Both the position numbers and the translations under genes were made by a program. The notes under the pieces were generated by a model. It did not search any database, was not told the origin of the DNA, and saw only the letters and a program-made list of their open reading frames with translations. A DNA stretch of 64,000 nt from Gambelia wislizenii (lineage: Eukaryota > Chordata > Lepidosauria > Squamata > Crotaphytidae). The DNA lies in assembly GCA_030847615.1 (NCBI GenBank), contig JAUMIR010000001.1:370566687-370630686 (forward strand), in the 5' to 3' direction. How positions within the stretch are numbered: the first letter of the stretch is position 1; every line of letters begins with the position of its first letter. Shown here in pieces: positions 53,754 through 64,000 of this stretch.

Positions 53754-54050
53754 CAGGGGTGGGCAACTGTAGAAGACTAGGGAGCATCATTCTCCACTGC
53801 ACATGCTTGTGCTATGATGATGATGGTTGCTAGGGGAGATGAGGACATGTTCTGGAGATTTTCTTTTGCAAAATTTTGTTTTGACCTGGGGTCCAGGAGG
53901 GCTCCAGATATGGTGGAAATGCCTTCCACACCCCTCTAGAGATATTTTTGGGCATTGCAGAACAATTTTTTACCACTGTGGTCCCTGGAAGCCTCAAGAA
54001 TGGCCTTGGTGGCTACATGCATTCCATAGGTTGCTCTGTGCCCATATCTG
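53754..54050 (+). mobile_element. hAT-like non-autonomous transposon with 8-bp TSD
   Basis: It starts CAGGGGTGGGCAACTGTAGA and ends GTGCCCATATCTG, an imperfect terminal inverted repeat. The 8 bases TTGTATAG occur exactly on both sides (53746-53753 and 54051-54058). CAG-type ends plus an 8-base duplication are hAT hallmarks. The body resembles the 46281-46733 element (TTTTGCAAAATTTTG, GGAGGGCTCCAGA). No transposase. Confidence 0.82.
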
Positions 54051-54909
54051 TTGTATAGGAAGAGGAACGGGCTGCAAGTCTTAATTCTGCTACTGATGTC
54101 ACATTTGGATTAAGAAACAATTAAATGTTTCTGCATTCATTTTGTCCTCTTTGCACAAGTTGCAAAACTGCAGTTTATGGTGTGGTAGGTTTGATTATGT
54201 GGATGTGCATTATTCAGATTTTCAGTAGGAGAGAATACCTTTCTAATCTCTGAAGAATTGATTTTCCCCCCTTTCAAATTAATTCAAACAACCCCCCCCC
54301 CAAAAAAGTTTCCTTTATGCTGTGTAAGCCAGTTCAACCCTGTCTACCTTCATGATGTCCTGATATGGTGGCTTGTGTGTGCCACTACCCTCAACTAGTG
54401 CTGGCTGTGGATGATGGCAGTTCTAGTTCAACATGTTTGAGCTATACCAAGGTGGAGGAGGTTGCTATAATGTCATACATTCCCCAAAACCATAGTGTAT
54501 AGTGGATCACCAGTTAAAATTGTATCAACAAAAAGTGTTTGCATGAGCATCTGAAACTTATCCAAGTTAACTTTTCTTCATTCTTTCCTGGGAAAGTTAA
54601 TCAGCATTTAGAGTAAAGCCTCTTCAAATGAAGATTGTAAGCCAACTGTAATTCTTCTTTTAAAAGGACCTCCTTTTTTCAACAGTGAATACACAGAACT
54701 CACGCCACCTACTGAGAAATTCTATTTTGCTAATTTTTATCTATTATGATGCAAATACTGATTTTAATCCCCTTAACTCATCCATCATGCATGACAGATG
54801 AGCCAGTCTATTGTCTGCATTTTTGAAAGATTTCTGTCCAAGTTGGACTTCTCACTACTAATTCTTGGCAGAAAAGAACCTGGTTGGTGCTCTGGATAAA
54901 TCAGCACTT

Positions 54910-54987
54910 TTGAAAAGTAAAAATATGAACTCAGCATATGAATTTATATTGAAAAGTAAAAATATGAACTCAGCATGTAAATTTATA
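54910..54987. repeat. 39-base tandem duplication
   Basis: TTGAAAAGTAAAAATATGAA...TTTATA occurs twice in tandem, at 54910 and 54949, with two or three differences. Confidence 0.92.
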
Positions 54988-56149
54988 TTTAACTATTTGT
55001 ATTTATATGTAACTAGTTTATTGGCTGGCCATCATATAAATAAAAATGGTAGTAATTATGTAATCAATATTTCTGCCATCATTTTGTCCACATTGGATAT
55101 GGCAAAACTGCAGTTTGCAGTTTGGTAGAATTTGTGTTTTCATTTTTTGATCGTTTGAGAAGTCACTGAATGGACATTCATTTTGCATTAACTTTATAAT
55201 TGGATAAAATACAGTTAATTAATATTGCATAGCAAAGTATATAACTGCAAAATTATCTTCAAAACCTTGAAATGGCATTATATCACACTGTTGTAAATTC
55301 TAAGTTTTTCATAGCTGAGGCTAATAGCACTATAGGGAAAATCTAAATCAGTAATAGAAGCGAAGATGCTTTTAAAACATTATTTATTGAATCCTTACTC
55401 TTAGAAGTAGCAGTCTTCCTCTGCAAAATGGATTTGCAAAAGCCACAATCCAATACAAAGTTAAAACCCATCCAATCAATGGGCTTAAGTACATCTAACA
55501 CACTGTTTTGGTTTGTAGTCACTGAGAGTTTCCATGCATTGTAGCATCTTTGTGAATAGTATATCATATTGTAGGATAAGGATGCTGAAGGTAACAAATG
55601 GAGCCACAAGGATGTTCAAGACAGGTCTGCAGTAGATTCTTCTCTCTCTGTGTGTGTCTGTCTGTGTATGTGTGTGTTAAAAAAAAATCTGTTGGATTCC
55701 ATTGCAAAGTGTCTGAAACACAGGATTATAAAAAGCTGCTGGTCCTTTTTTTGTCAACTGTAAAGCTGCATTTCTGAAGGTGCTTTTTAATGTAAATGTG
55801 TAAAGGTAAAAATACAATGAAAAGTATTGTACTCATAATCTTGTTTGGCATCCTAGATAATCTTTTATGTAGGAACAAATGAATTTCTACAAATGTTGCT
55901 TTAGGCGTGCAGCAAATGACATTTTGAATAAGTTCTTTTTGAATTATATATACTGTACATGTATATTTTTACTTGAAATAAATAACACAGTGGCATTTCA
56001 TAGCTTTCAGTTTACTTACAGTTGTATTTAACTTAAGAATGTTTTCAAGCTGTTGTAATATTTGACAATGATTTCCCCCCCCCCCGTCTTTGTTAAAAAT
56101 TACTGTCACGACAAATGATTCTAGAAGTAAACCTGTGTTCTGTCATCAC

Positions 56150-56560
56150 AACTAAGGAAATCCATGAGAAGTGAAAATGTGATAGAAAAAAACCAAAGAA
56201 CATGGCAGAAGGATATTGCTAACTTCACTGTGCAGGATCAACACCCAATATTTTCCAGGGATGCTAAACCTCTTGTAGCTGCTAAATTGGATTTGCAGCT
56301 GAATGAAGTATCAGCTGCTGCTGAACAAGCCCATAAAAACAGGGATGGCTGGCCTTTTGTAGGCAGGGCTTAGAGGACGATTGATATGTTTTAGCACTTT
56401 TAGGATTATTGTGATTAAGAGGAAACCATTCTGAATGATAGGGAAAAGGGTGTAAAAATACACAGCCCACAGCTGGTAAGCAGCATGTGTTTGCTATGAG
56501 GGGAGGTCATGACTAGTTGATCCTGCTGGTTGTCATGTTGATTGACAGATACAAAAACTT
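56150..56560. promoter_or_regulatory. Candidate conserved non-coding element with PBX/MEIS site
   Basis: Repeat-free block. TGATTGACAG at 56539-56548 is the exact PBX-MEIS/PREP composite consensus. TGTCA at 56531-56535 gives an inverted partner (TGTCA...TGACA). A WGATTAAG box and GTGATTAAGAGG are also present. PBX/MEIS sites are frequent in developmental enhancers; whether this one is used is not shown by sequence. Confidence 0.25.
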
Positions 56561-57173
56561 GATATTATGAAGCAGGGGACTGCCTGAAAAGAACATGCTT
56601 TGGAGGGTTGCGGAAGCAAGTTTATCAGAACACTGTAAATGTAATTAGAAGGATGTTCAATGTTGCAATTAAAATTAGAGCTGCATGATTTTTTAAATAA
56701 CTGTAAAAATCTCATTAAGGGGAGGGGAAGCAGAACCAACCAAACTGTCTCGGCTTTTGAAGAATGGCTCCTAACTATGATTTGCACACACTTCCATAAG
56801 TGATATTTATATAAAATGACTTTTAAAGATAGCATATTAGAACAAAATACTAGACATTGAAAATTAAATTTTGCTGAACTTGTAAACTGTTAGTATCTGA
56901 TAATGATTTTGTGGATTTTGGTGTGTGTGTTTTTTTCTTTATGTCATGTATGCAGGAGAGAAGCCTTCAGCAGCAAGGTCTTTTAAAAAAATGGTTAAAC
57001 ACCTGCCTGAAAACATGAGTCTTGTTTTGTATCTGTGTGCATTCTCTCTTTCTTCCCCTCATTTCAAATCGTAGCTCATTTAGCTGACTGTTTTTATTTT
57101 TTTAAATTTGTTTTAAAAAGCACCATTTGAATCCTTGCAAATGTGCATTTAAATGGTTGGATCTCTAGAGCCT

Positions 57174-57175
57174 CT

Positions 57176-57244
<69 letters not shown>

Positions 57245-57246
57245 TT
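57174..57246. repeat. (TTTC)n(TC)n compound microsatellite
   Basis: About ten TTTC units followed by about ten TC units. It is preceded by a T-rich edge. Confidence 0.97.
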
Positions 57247-59790
57247 TTTTAAAGTGGGGCTGTACCTCTTTCAAAATTTGAGTTTAGCATACCACACAGG
57301 AAAGAACACAAGCTTGCCAAGTCCTGCTGAGCGTTTTTTCAAGCCTGTGAAAAGAATGAATTATTCAGCAGTAAGCATGCTTACAGCTGGCCATTTGGGA
57401 GCTTTGATGTGCGAATCAGGCGGTTGCATGAATGCCCTTATTGTCATGTTATGTGTACACAGTGTGTGAATTATTGAAAATAGTGAGGCCTGAGCCTCAT
57501 CTGGTAGAGATTACAGTGCAGGCATGCTGGGTGAAGGTCTGTAATTGAAAATCCCCAGATGCTGTTTATTTGGCCTATGTCACATGACCTTCTGCAGTAA
57601 GCTTGTCTGAACAAAACGCTGCCTGCATAGGAAAGCATTGCCCAATTCCCCAGCCCACCCCCTTCTTTTCTGTAAGCCTTCTCAAAACTCGCTGAGGGGA
57701 CCACTCTCCAAACTCACTATGGGGATGACTTAACACCTGTCTATAATATTTTTAAGGGCTTAAAATAGATTTTGTTCCTGGCTTTTAAATAGCGGGTGTC
57801 TTACTTAGTGGTTGAAACTGTTTAATCAGTTGTTGACTTTTATCTACAAGAGGTTTCTTGTTGGCTAATTTGGATTTAAAATGCCTCCCTGTGCCTCACG
57901 TATGGAAATGCTTCAAGAGGTGGTTTACACCCTCTGTCACAGGCACTGGAAACTCAGTCTTATTTGGCTATGAGATGCTGAAATCTTTGAATGCCCAAGA
58001 TGAGGGTATTCTGACCTTACCAACACAAAGTTTCAGCTGGGGGAAAGCCCTTGGACACCTTCGCTCCATATGCCACTGAAAATTGTATTAAAAAATATGA
58101 AAACATTGAACATCTCAAATCTAGGATTTCAACAATCACACCTCTCTTGATGTCAATGCTTATGTAAAAATCTGAAGTTGTAAAAATTAATTCTTGGATT
58201 ACATCTCCCAGATTGAAATAACCAGTGTCCATGTTAACGGCAGGATTCTGGAAGTTGTCATCCCACATAATAGCTTTTCTGAGCTCTCTCAACATTGGTA
58301 TTAAATATGTTTTTAGAGAAAATGTCCTCATTTATGAGCAGGGATAAAGGGATATTTTAGCTATATGTTTTTATTGGATTTGCCTAAGAATTGGATAATG
58401 GCCCTTAGAAATTTTTCTGTCCCCCCATCCCCGGGATTTGTGGACTTAAGAGAATAGATAGGAAAGAGTTCTCACCAGTTAGTGTTTATTTCCACAGATG
58501 CATGTAATAAAATGGATTCTAATATATGAAAACTGATTGAATAATAATTTGTGTTAGTTTTAGGATGACACAAAATTTGGTGGTTTTTGCTAGAACACAT
58601 TAGTGTAGTTACCCATGAGATGACACAACCATAAGGCTGGGTTCTAGAGTTTGATTTTTTTTTCCCCCAACCCTGATTTTAATAATATGTGTTATTTAAA
58701 AAAATACTTTTGATAGAATAATGCAATTTTTTGTCAGGCAGTGTGAGGCTTTGCTTTAATTACTAGCTTGTTTGGAATCCCATTTGTAAGTGTTCCAGTA
58801 TCTTTGTAATATGATAACTCATTTGAATAATATAAAATGAAATTTGGTATAGACATCCAAGACACATTTCAGTATTTTTGATTTTTTTAAAACTTCAGTT
58901 GTGTTTTGAAAAGTTCTAGGAACAAATAAGGCTACTCAGATAATGTCTTACATCTATTTTATATTATTACTCTTCTTATGGTTATACCAGTTTTACACTT
59001 GTCTTTGTGTTGGATCAATTTTAATTAAGCAGATTCATTCTCTGCTTCTGTTTCTTTTTTGTTGTCAGAATCCTTAAAGTAGCTTGCAACAGTTTAATTA
59101 AAAACTTTTACTGTTTAAAAATGAAAACTATGAAAGAAAAAGAGCCACGCGGGGTGTGTGAAGAGAAGTGAACAGATTGGGGGGGGGGAAACCCCAGGAT
59201 TTTTAAAACATTGAACTCACAAGCAGAATAAAATAAAAAGGGAAAATACAGACTTCCCACGTGTAGAGAATCTTCAGCTCCTTTGACCCTGTGGAAGGGG
59301 ACCAGCCAAAGTGACAAAGTCTGAGCTGATTTTGGAAGTGGGTTTGTGATGGTGTCATCCACAGCCAGTCCTTCTGTAGTGGAGAATCTGACAGTCTTCT
59401 TCATGTGGGAACAGGCCTGTCTGTCATGGTGTTTTTGCTTGGCTCCCCTCCTCGCTTGGTATTTACTGTGAATATGAAGCACGTTAAAAACTGAGCATAA
59501 AGACTGTGTGTCTGGTACTACGAAATCTGTCAGGTTTTAAAAGAAAAGATCTTGTATGGAAGAGGCTAAAATAGGAATGGAGGATATTGTAGACATCCTG
59601 AATATCATCTGGGAGGATGAAGTTCTGTTAACAGAACAGAAAAACAACCTATTTACCAAACAACACATGCCTTCTTCATCACTTCTGCACAGACCATTTT
59701 GAGGACTCAACAGTGACAGGACAGATAGTTATATACAAGTGATAGGAGAGATGAAGCTGTATCAGCCCATAATGTGACCTCTGTTTTCTT
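57247..59790. other. Intron, no gene recognised
   Basis: No repeats named. A minus-strand frame at 59108-59482 (124 codons) has no recognisable domain. Around 57480-57720 and 59240-59480 the sequence is of mixed composition and could be conserved. Confidence 0.35.
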
Positions 59791-60045
59791 TTGCCTTTTT
59801 TATTGCATTTTATTGGACTGCTCTAGATTTAACTGCAAAAACCTTAAATTTTAATAGTGTCTGATAATGGTTGTTTGCTATTACTGCTGGTATGCATTGA
59901 TTATAGTAATTAAATTGAGTAATATTGTTAAATACTTTTTTGCTATTTTAGTGTTGTATGGGATCTTATTTTGTAATCTGCCTTGGGATATCTTTTGGCC
60001 TTAAAAGTGGCATAGAAGTGTTTTAAATAAGCAAGTAAGTAAAGT
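59791..60045 (+). repeat. Degenerate LINE 3' tail
   Basis: TTTTGTAATCTGCCTTGGGA, TATCTTTTGGCC, AAAGTGGCATAGAAGTGTTT, TAAATAAGCAAG follows the L2-type '...gtaatccgccttgag...ggcgggatataaat' pattern. Confidence 0.5.
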
Positions 60046-61077
60046 CCACTGTTGAAAGCATCTCTTTAGGTTCAGTTTGAAGAATACTTTTTGCCTGTCT
60101 TTCTGAAGAGAGACTCGGAATCGGCCTAAGGCCTGTGTGCTCCCTTTCCTGTTTTCTTCACACTACAGAAGGAATGAATCAAATGAGTAGATCCCATATC
60201 TCTTTGAACATGGGACATCCACATTTTAATTTGTTGCCTTTTGTGGTGGAAGAAGAATAGTTTTGAGATGGACTAAATGGCCATTTGCTACTTGTTTCCT
60301 GTGTACATTCTTTCTGGGCAAAGTATCTCTGATACAACTCACAAAGTGTGATCCTTGCTTTATTTGCCTGAGAAATGAATAGTAGAGCCTGGAAAAGTTA
60401 CATGCAGAGCCTGAAAGAGTTACTTCCAAAAAAGGAACTTTCCCAAGCTTTGGAATTTTGTTATACTTTTGTCTCAGAGGAGAGATGGAGGAAGGATATA
60501 CAGCTTGTTTTTCTTCATTTGTTTTTAGTGGTGCTGCCATGTGACTACTGGTAGAAGAAATGCAGTTTTAGATTGTAGAAGTATTGCAATTTGCTGTGAT
60601 TAGATTGTTAGAATCAGAATTTTACTGAATTTGGAACTGCTTTTGCAGTAGAATTATCTCTTTCGCTATTCTTTCAATTTTTTTTTCTGGAATCTCATTG
60701 CACATGCCAGATGCTCTGTGCTATTTAGCTTGTAACACAATTTTAGAATGAAATATAACATATCATTTCCCTCCCCAACAACCCTTCTAAACTACTCCAG
60801 AGATTTGGGAGACTCTCTGGAACCTTGAGCTCAGAGAGGGAAGAACAGAGTGGGGTGGAAGAAGAGGGAGGAGTCTTGTGATGGTGTGATGTGCAGAAGT
60901 CTGCTCATGCAATGTTGACTTATTCCCTAAAAAATATACATGAAACGTGATTTTTACTGCATGTTGTATTTACTGCTGGTTTTTATTATTCATGTCATGT
61001 AGTTTTAACATTTATACAATTACAATAATACTGAATTGCTACTTTTAGTCTTCATTATACATTTGTATTTCTTTCAG
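60046..61077 (+). other. TEAD1: Intron end with 3' splice signals
   Basis: The last 50 bases contain a branch-point candidate (TACTTTTAGTC or TGAATTG area) and the pyrimidine-rich TTTGTATTTCTTTCAG that ends at 61077. Nothing else recognised. Confidence 0.6.
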
Positions 61078-61142
61078 GTAGGAATGAACTGATAGCCAGA
61101 TATATCAAACTTAGAACAGGAAAGACACGGACCAGGAAACAG
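61078..61142 (+). CDS. TEAD1: TEAD transcription factor, internal TEA-domain exon
   Basis: TEAD proteins bind M-CAT elements (CATTCC) in nuclear DNA through the TEA/ATTS domain and act with YAP/TAZ in Hippo signalling. This 65-base exon starts with GT completing a Gly codon and then encodes RNELIARYIKLRTGKT and RTRKQ, part of the TEA domain and matching the vertebrate TEAD sequence without any change I can see. The upstream intron ends TTTCTTTCAG (acceptor AG 61076-61077) and the donor is CAG|GTAAGA at 61143, both consensus. Phase: intron 1 upstream, intron 0 downstream, as in known TEAD genes. All four paralogues share this peptide, so the paralogue is not decided by protein. AT-rich third positions and the very long flanking introns favour TEAD1. 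It is partial; other exons lie outside the window. Confidence is about 0.97 for TEAD and about 0.7 for TEAD1. Confidence 0.95.
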
Positions 61143-62145
61143 GTAAGACGGCCCAACAAGATAAAACATGCATGTCAACAAACCACAAAATGTTGTGGTC
61201 TTGGCTGCAGTGGCTTGCTTTGCTTCAGCTGTGGTTAAATACTATATTGCCTATTCAGTGCCTTGAGTCTGCTTTCAAAAATCCTGCTGTTTGTGCCATT
61301 CATCACTTCAGTGACAGAGGGATTCCCCCCTTTTTTTAAATAAATGATGTACACTTGTATATTGGAAAAAGAACTTGGGAACATTAATCAATTAATTTCA
61401 GAATAAAATTCAGAATAATTCAACTGTTAGTAGTGGTGATGGACCAGGTGCACAAAACTATGTCTTCCTAAGCTTTTCCCTTGTCCCCATCCCATTTGTA
61501 TAGTCTCCAAAAAGGTCAGACCATTTTGGGCCAATAGATTTGGGAACTATACTCTTAAAAAAACCCCCACCAAACCTACCTACCTCTTTATTTTGGCTGG
61601 AGTGCAGAGATCCTCTTATGAGAAGAATCCCAAAAATATCTGATGAGCAAACTTGGTAGCCTGGCCTCAGTTAAAACTTAGCTAGGGAATGACCAAGAAG
61701 CTTCAAGGCATGAGTAGATTGAATTTCATTTAAGAAAATCAGAGTCTACAATGCAATTAAAAAGAAAAGGGAATCCAGTATTTGAAAACTAAGAAAATTG
61801 TGAAAGGGTGTCAAAATGAATATTTTCTTCGCTAAAGTAATTTACACTGCCTAGGGCAAAGTTATAGGCAAGGCAGAGCCTAAACGTTTATGTTCTCCCC
61901 AAGTCCTCCATCATTCAAATCATTTGAAAGAGGGTCATCCTCCTGATCTTTCTGGCAAAGAGGTAAAAAAGGAAAAAGATGCAGCTGGAAATTTTCAGAC
62001 AAAGGAGTTCCCCAGATTCTGCTAAGAGGTGCTTGTTTGTAGCTCCTGTTTGATCTTTGACACTGAAGGTATATCCAGACAAGTTAGGGAGGGCTTTTCT
62101 AGCCAAGGCAAACAATTGAACTATTAGTCAAGAAGAGAAGTATAT
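61143..62145 (+). other. TEAD downstream intron, unique part
   Basis: Starts GTAAGACGG. No further exon is seen; the next TEA-domain exon (beginning VSSHIQVLARR in the family) is not in this window. Confidence 0.55.
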
Positions 62146-63697
62146 ACCTGGTCAGAATAAATGAGTTCAAGTCTCCAGGGCCAGATGAACTTCATCCAAG
62201 GTTATTAAAAGAACTGGCAGACATAATCTCAGAACCACTGTCAATAATCTTTGAGAATTCCTGGAGAACAGAAGAGGTCCCAGCAGATTGGAAGAGGGCA
62301 AATGTTGTTCCCATCTTTAAAAGGGGGAAAAAAGAAGACCCATATAATTACTGCCCAGTCAGCCTGACATCAATACTAGGGAAGATTCTAGAGTAGATCA
62401 GTAAACAGTCTGTAACCACTTAGAAAGGAATGCCGTGATCACTAAAAGTCAACATGGATTTCTTAAAAACAAGTCATGCCAGAGGAATCTCATCTCTTTT
62501 TTTGATAGAGTTACAAACTTGATAAATGAAGGGAATGCAGTGGATGTAGTGTATCTTGATTTCAGTAAGGCTTTTGACAAGGTCCCCCATGATATTCTTT
62601 CAAAAGAGTTAGTAACCTGTGGGCTAGACAATGCAACGATTAGGTGGATTTGTAATTGGATGACTGACCAAACCCAAAGGGTAGTCACCAATGGCTCCTC
62701 TTCATCCTGGAGAGAAGTGTCTAGTGGGGTTCCACAGGGTTCTGTCCTGGGCCCAGTGCTGTTCAACATCTTTATCAATGACTTGGATGAGGGAATAGAG
62801 GGTATGCTTATCAAGTTTGCAGATGACACCAAATTAGGAGGGGTAGCTAATATGCCAGAGGACAGGATCGGAATTCAAAATGACCCCAACAGATTAGAAA
62901 GTTGGGCCAATATTAACAAAATGAATTTCAACAGGGAGAAATGTAGGATACTACACCTGGGCAGTAAAAATGAAATGCACAGATATAGGATGGGTGACAC
63001 ATGGCTTGAGGGCAGTACATGTGAAAAGGATCTAGGAGTCTTAGTGGACCACAAGCTGAACATGAGTCAGCAGTGTGATGCAGCAGCTAAAAAAGGCAAT
63101 GTGATTCTAGGCTGCATTAATAGGAGTATAGTGTCTAGGTCAAAGGGAAGTAATAGTGCCACTGTATGCTGCTTTGGTCAGACCTCACCTGGAATACTGT
63201 GTCCAGTTCTGGGCACAACAATTCAGGAATGATACTGAGAAGCAGGAACGTGTCCAGAGGAGGCGACCAGGATGGTGGGAGGCCTGGAGGCCATGCCCTA
63301 TGAGGGGCGACTTAGGGAGCTGGGTATGTTTAGCTGGAGAAGAGAAGGTTGAGAGGTGACATGATAGCCATGTTTAAATATTTGAAGGGATGTCATACTG
63401 AGGATGGAGCAAGCTTGTTTTCTGCTGCTCCAGAGACTAGGAATGGAGCAATGGGTTCAAACTACAGGAAGAGAGATCCCATCTAAACATTAGGAAGAAC
63501 TTCCTGACAGTAAGAGCTGTTCGGAAGTGGAATACACTGCCTCAGAGTGTGGTGGGATCTTCTTCTTTGGAGGTTTTTAAACAGAGGCTGGATGGCCGTC
63601 TGTTGGGAATGATTTGATTGTGTATTCCTGCATGGCAGTGGGTTGGACTGGATGGCCCTTGAGGTCTCTTCCAACTCTATGATTCTATGATTCTACA
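62146..63697 (+). mobile_element. CR1 LINE, longest copy (copy e)
   Basis: From about 62185 it reads SPGPDELHPRLLKELADI, then FENSWRTEEVPADWKRANVV, with a stop at 62395. The main RT frame is at 62435-63150, followed by the C-terminal region in broken frames ([29 protein letters not shown]), a 3' UTR and the octamer tail TCTATGATTCTATGATTCTA (63677-63696). It inserted into the TEAD downstream intron in the sense direction. 5'-truncated. Confidence 0.93.
62435..63232 (+). pseudogene. CR1 reverse transcriptase, active-site motifs intact
   Basis: A 265-codon frame. ITKSQHGFLKNKSCQRNLIS is the lead-in, motif A is VVYLDFSKAFDKVP (Asp present), motif B is SSGVPQGSVLGPVLF and motif C is KFADDTKLGG (catalytic Asp pair at 62822-62827). 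RCGxxx thumb residues follow (EKDLGVLVDHKLNMS, CDAAAKKGNVILGCI). At about 63140-63150 a single-base change in an AAAGGG run shifts the frame ([11 protein letters not shown] instead of SREVIVPLY). A stop and frame break also lie upstream (62395). The RT core is thus better kept than in the other copies but cannot make a full protein. Confidence 0.92.
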
Positions 63698-64000
63698 GGC
63701 CAATGGATCAGGCAACTTTATCTTTTCTTACATCTGATTATCTGTGTGAGATGGGCATTGGATTTATTATTTTTTTTAAAAAAGAATATGTTTCTTCCCT
63801 GCCCTCACCTATACCTGTTTCCTTGAGCTCTTAACACTACAGATTTCACACATTTATGACACAGGAAGGGCATACAAAGCACGCATGTGCTAAAAACAGT
63901 GCAGGACTGAGGTTGATATGCATTAAAATGCAGGTACTGCATTAAAATAAAGGAAACAGGTATGACTTGGAACATCTTGGGCTATATCTGAAGTAGCTTT
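63698..64000 (+). other. Intron, nothing recognised
   Basis: No gene or named repeat. Confidence 0.4.

Larger units (their letters stand above)
54059..57173. other. Intron, no gene
   Basis: Contains a weak MITE-like relic at 54385-54470, a 39-base tandem duplication (54910-54987) and the candidate regulatory block 56150-56560. Homopolymer runs at about 54291 and 56079. Nothing else recognised. Confidence 0.4.
1..61077 (+). other. TEAD1: Long intron (or intron plus distal sequence) upstream of a TEAD exon
   Basis: No host exon could be identified in this stretch. The reading frames I can recognise in it belong to mobile elements. The exon at 61078 begins two bases into a glycine codon, so the preceding intron is phase 1 and the upstream exon encoding the first part of the TEA domain lies outside the window. 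TEAD1 is known for very large introns in vertebrates, which fits. A small 5' non-coding exon could be hidden here and would not be visible by reading frames. Confidence 0.6.

Noticed and set aside
59108..59482. 124-codon minus-strand frame near the TEAD exon
   Set aside because: No known domain. The sequence looks like unique intron, perhaps a non-coding conserved block.
1..64000. CRISPR array, prokaryotic operon, phage or bacterial system
   Set aside because: No regularly spaced repeats with unique spacers, no Shine-Dalgarno-led gene runs, and eukaryotic splice sites and LINE/SINE content throughout.

Overview
This window is vertebrate nuclear DNA, most likely from a squamate reptile and plausibly an iguanian lizard. 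I infer this from the repeat content: CR1 LINEs with the ATTCTATG-type 3' tail, SINEs ending in the BovB-like AAGTCRGAAACGACTTGAAGGCACAC tail type (Sauria SINE style), a second tRNA-derived SINE, DIRS-type tyrosine-recombinase retrotransposons, a Helitron-like element, Tigger/MER2-like and hAT-like DNA transposons, and many (AAAT)n-tailed LINE ends. There are no operons, bacterial signals, CRISPR arrays or complete host genes.

The only host coding sequence I can support is one 65-base internal exon at 61078-61142 on the + strand. It encodes part of the TEA/ATTS DNA-binding domain of a TEAD transcription factor, probably TEAD1. Everything upstream (1-61077) reads as one very long intron, or intron plus more distal sequence, and 61143-64000 is the start of the next intron.

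Layout: 1-5.3 kb is intron with small palindromic MITE relics. 5.3-9.1 kb is a rearranged DIRS element (DIRS-A) that contains a CR1 insertion and two recombinase fragments in opposite orientations. 10.0-12.5 kb holds a tRNA-type SINE, microsatellites and a 242-bp Tigger/MER2-like MITE. 13.05-16.96 kb is a nearly full-length but dead endonuclease/RT LINE. 17.42-18.23 kb is a Helitron-like element filled by a GC-rich minisatellite. 18.4-22.2 kb holds L2-like LINE ends, SINE ends and simple repeats. 23.6-24.3 kb is CR1. 25.3-26.3 kb is a Sauria-type SINE split by a TIR transposon that carries a 171-bp tandem duplication. 32.1-33.8 kb is a 1.7-kb Tigger-like element with GC-rich cargo. 34.0-35.5 kb holds two SINEs and a second copy of the TIR transposon family. 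38.2-40.97 kb is DIRS-B, which is 5'-truncated and interrupted by CR1. 42.8-43.3 kb is CR1. 46.28-46.73 kb is an hAT-like element with an exact 8-bp target duplication. 47.22-52.55 kb is DIRS-C, complete from end to end with both terminal inverted repeats and the internal complementary region. 53.2-54.1 kb holds a SINE and another hAT-like element with an 8-bp duplication. 54-61 kb is mostly unique intron. 61.08 kb is the TEAD exon, and 62.15-63.7 kb is the longest CR1 copy.

All mobile-element ORFs appear inactive, with stops, frameshifts, deletions or lost catalytic residues. The most informative structures are the three DIRS copies (two families), the Helitron/minisatellite, the Tigger-like element with cargo, and the TIR family with YY1-like and CCAAT motifs. 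Several unique intron stretches look like candidate regulatory sequence, but that is inference from motif content only.
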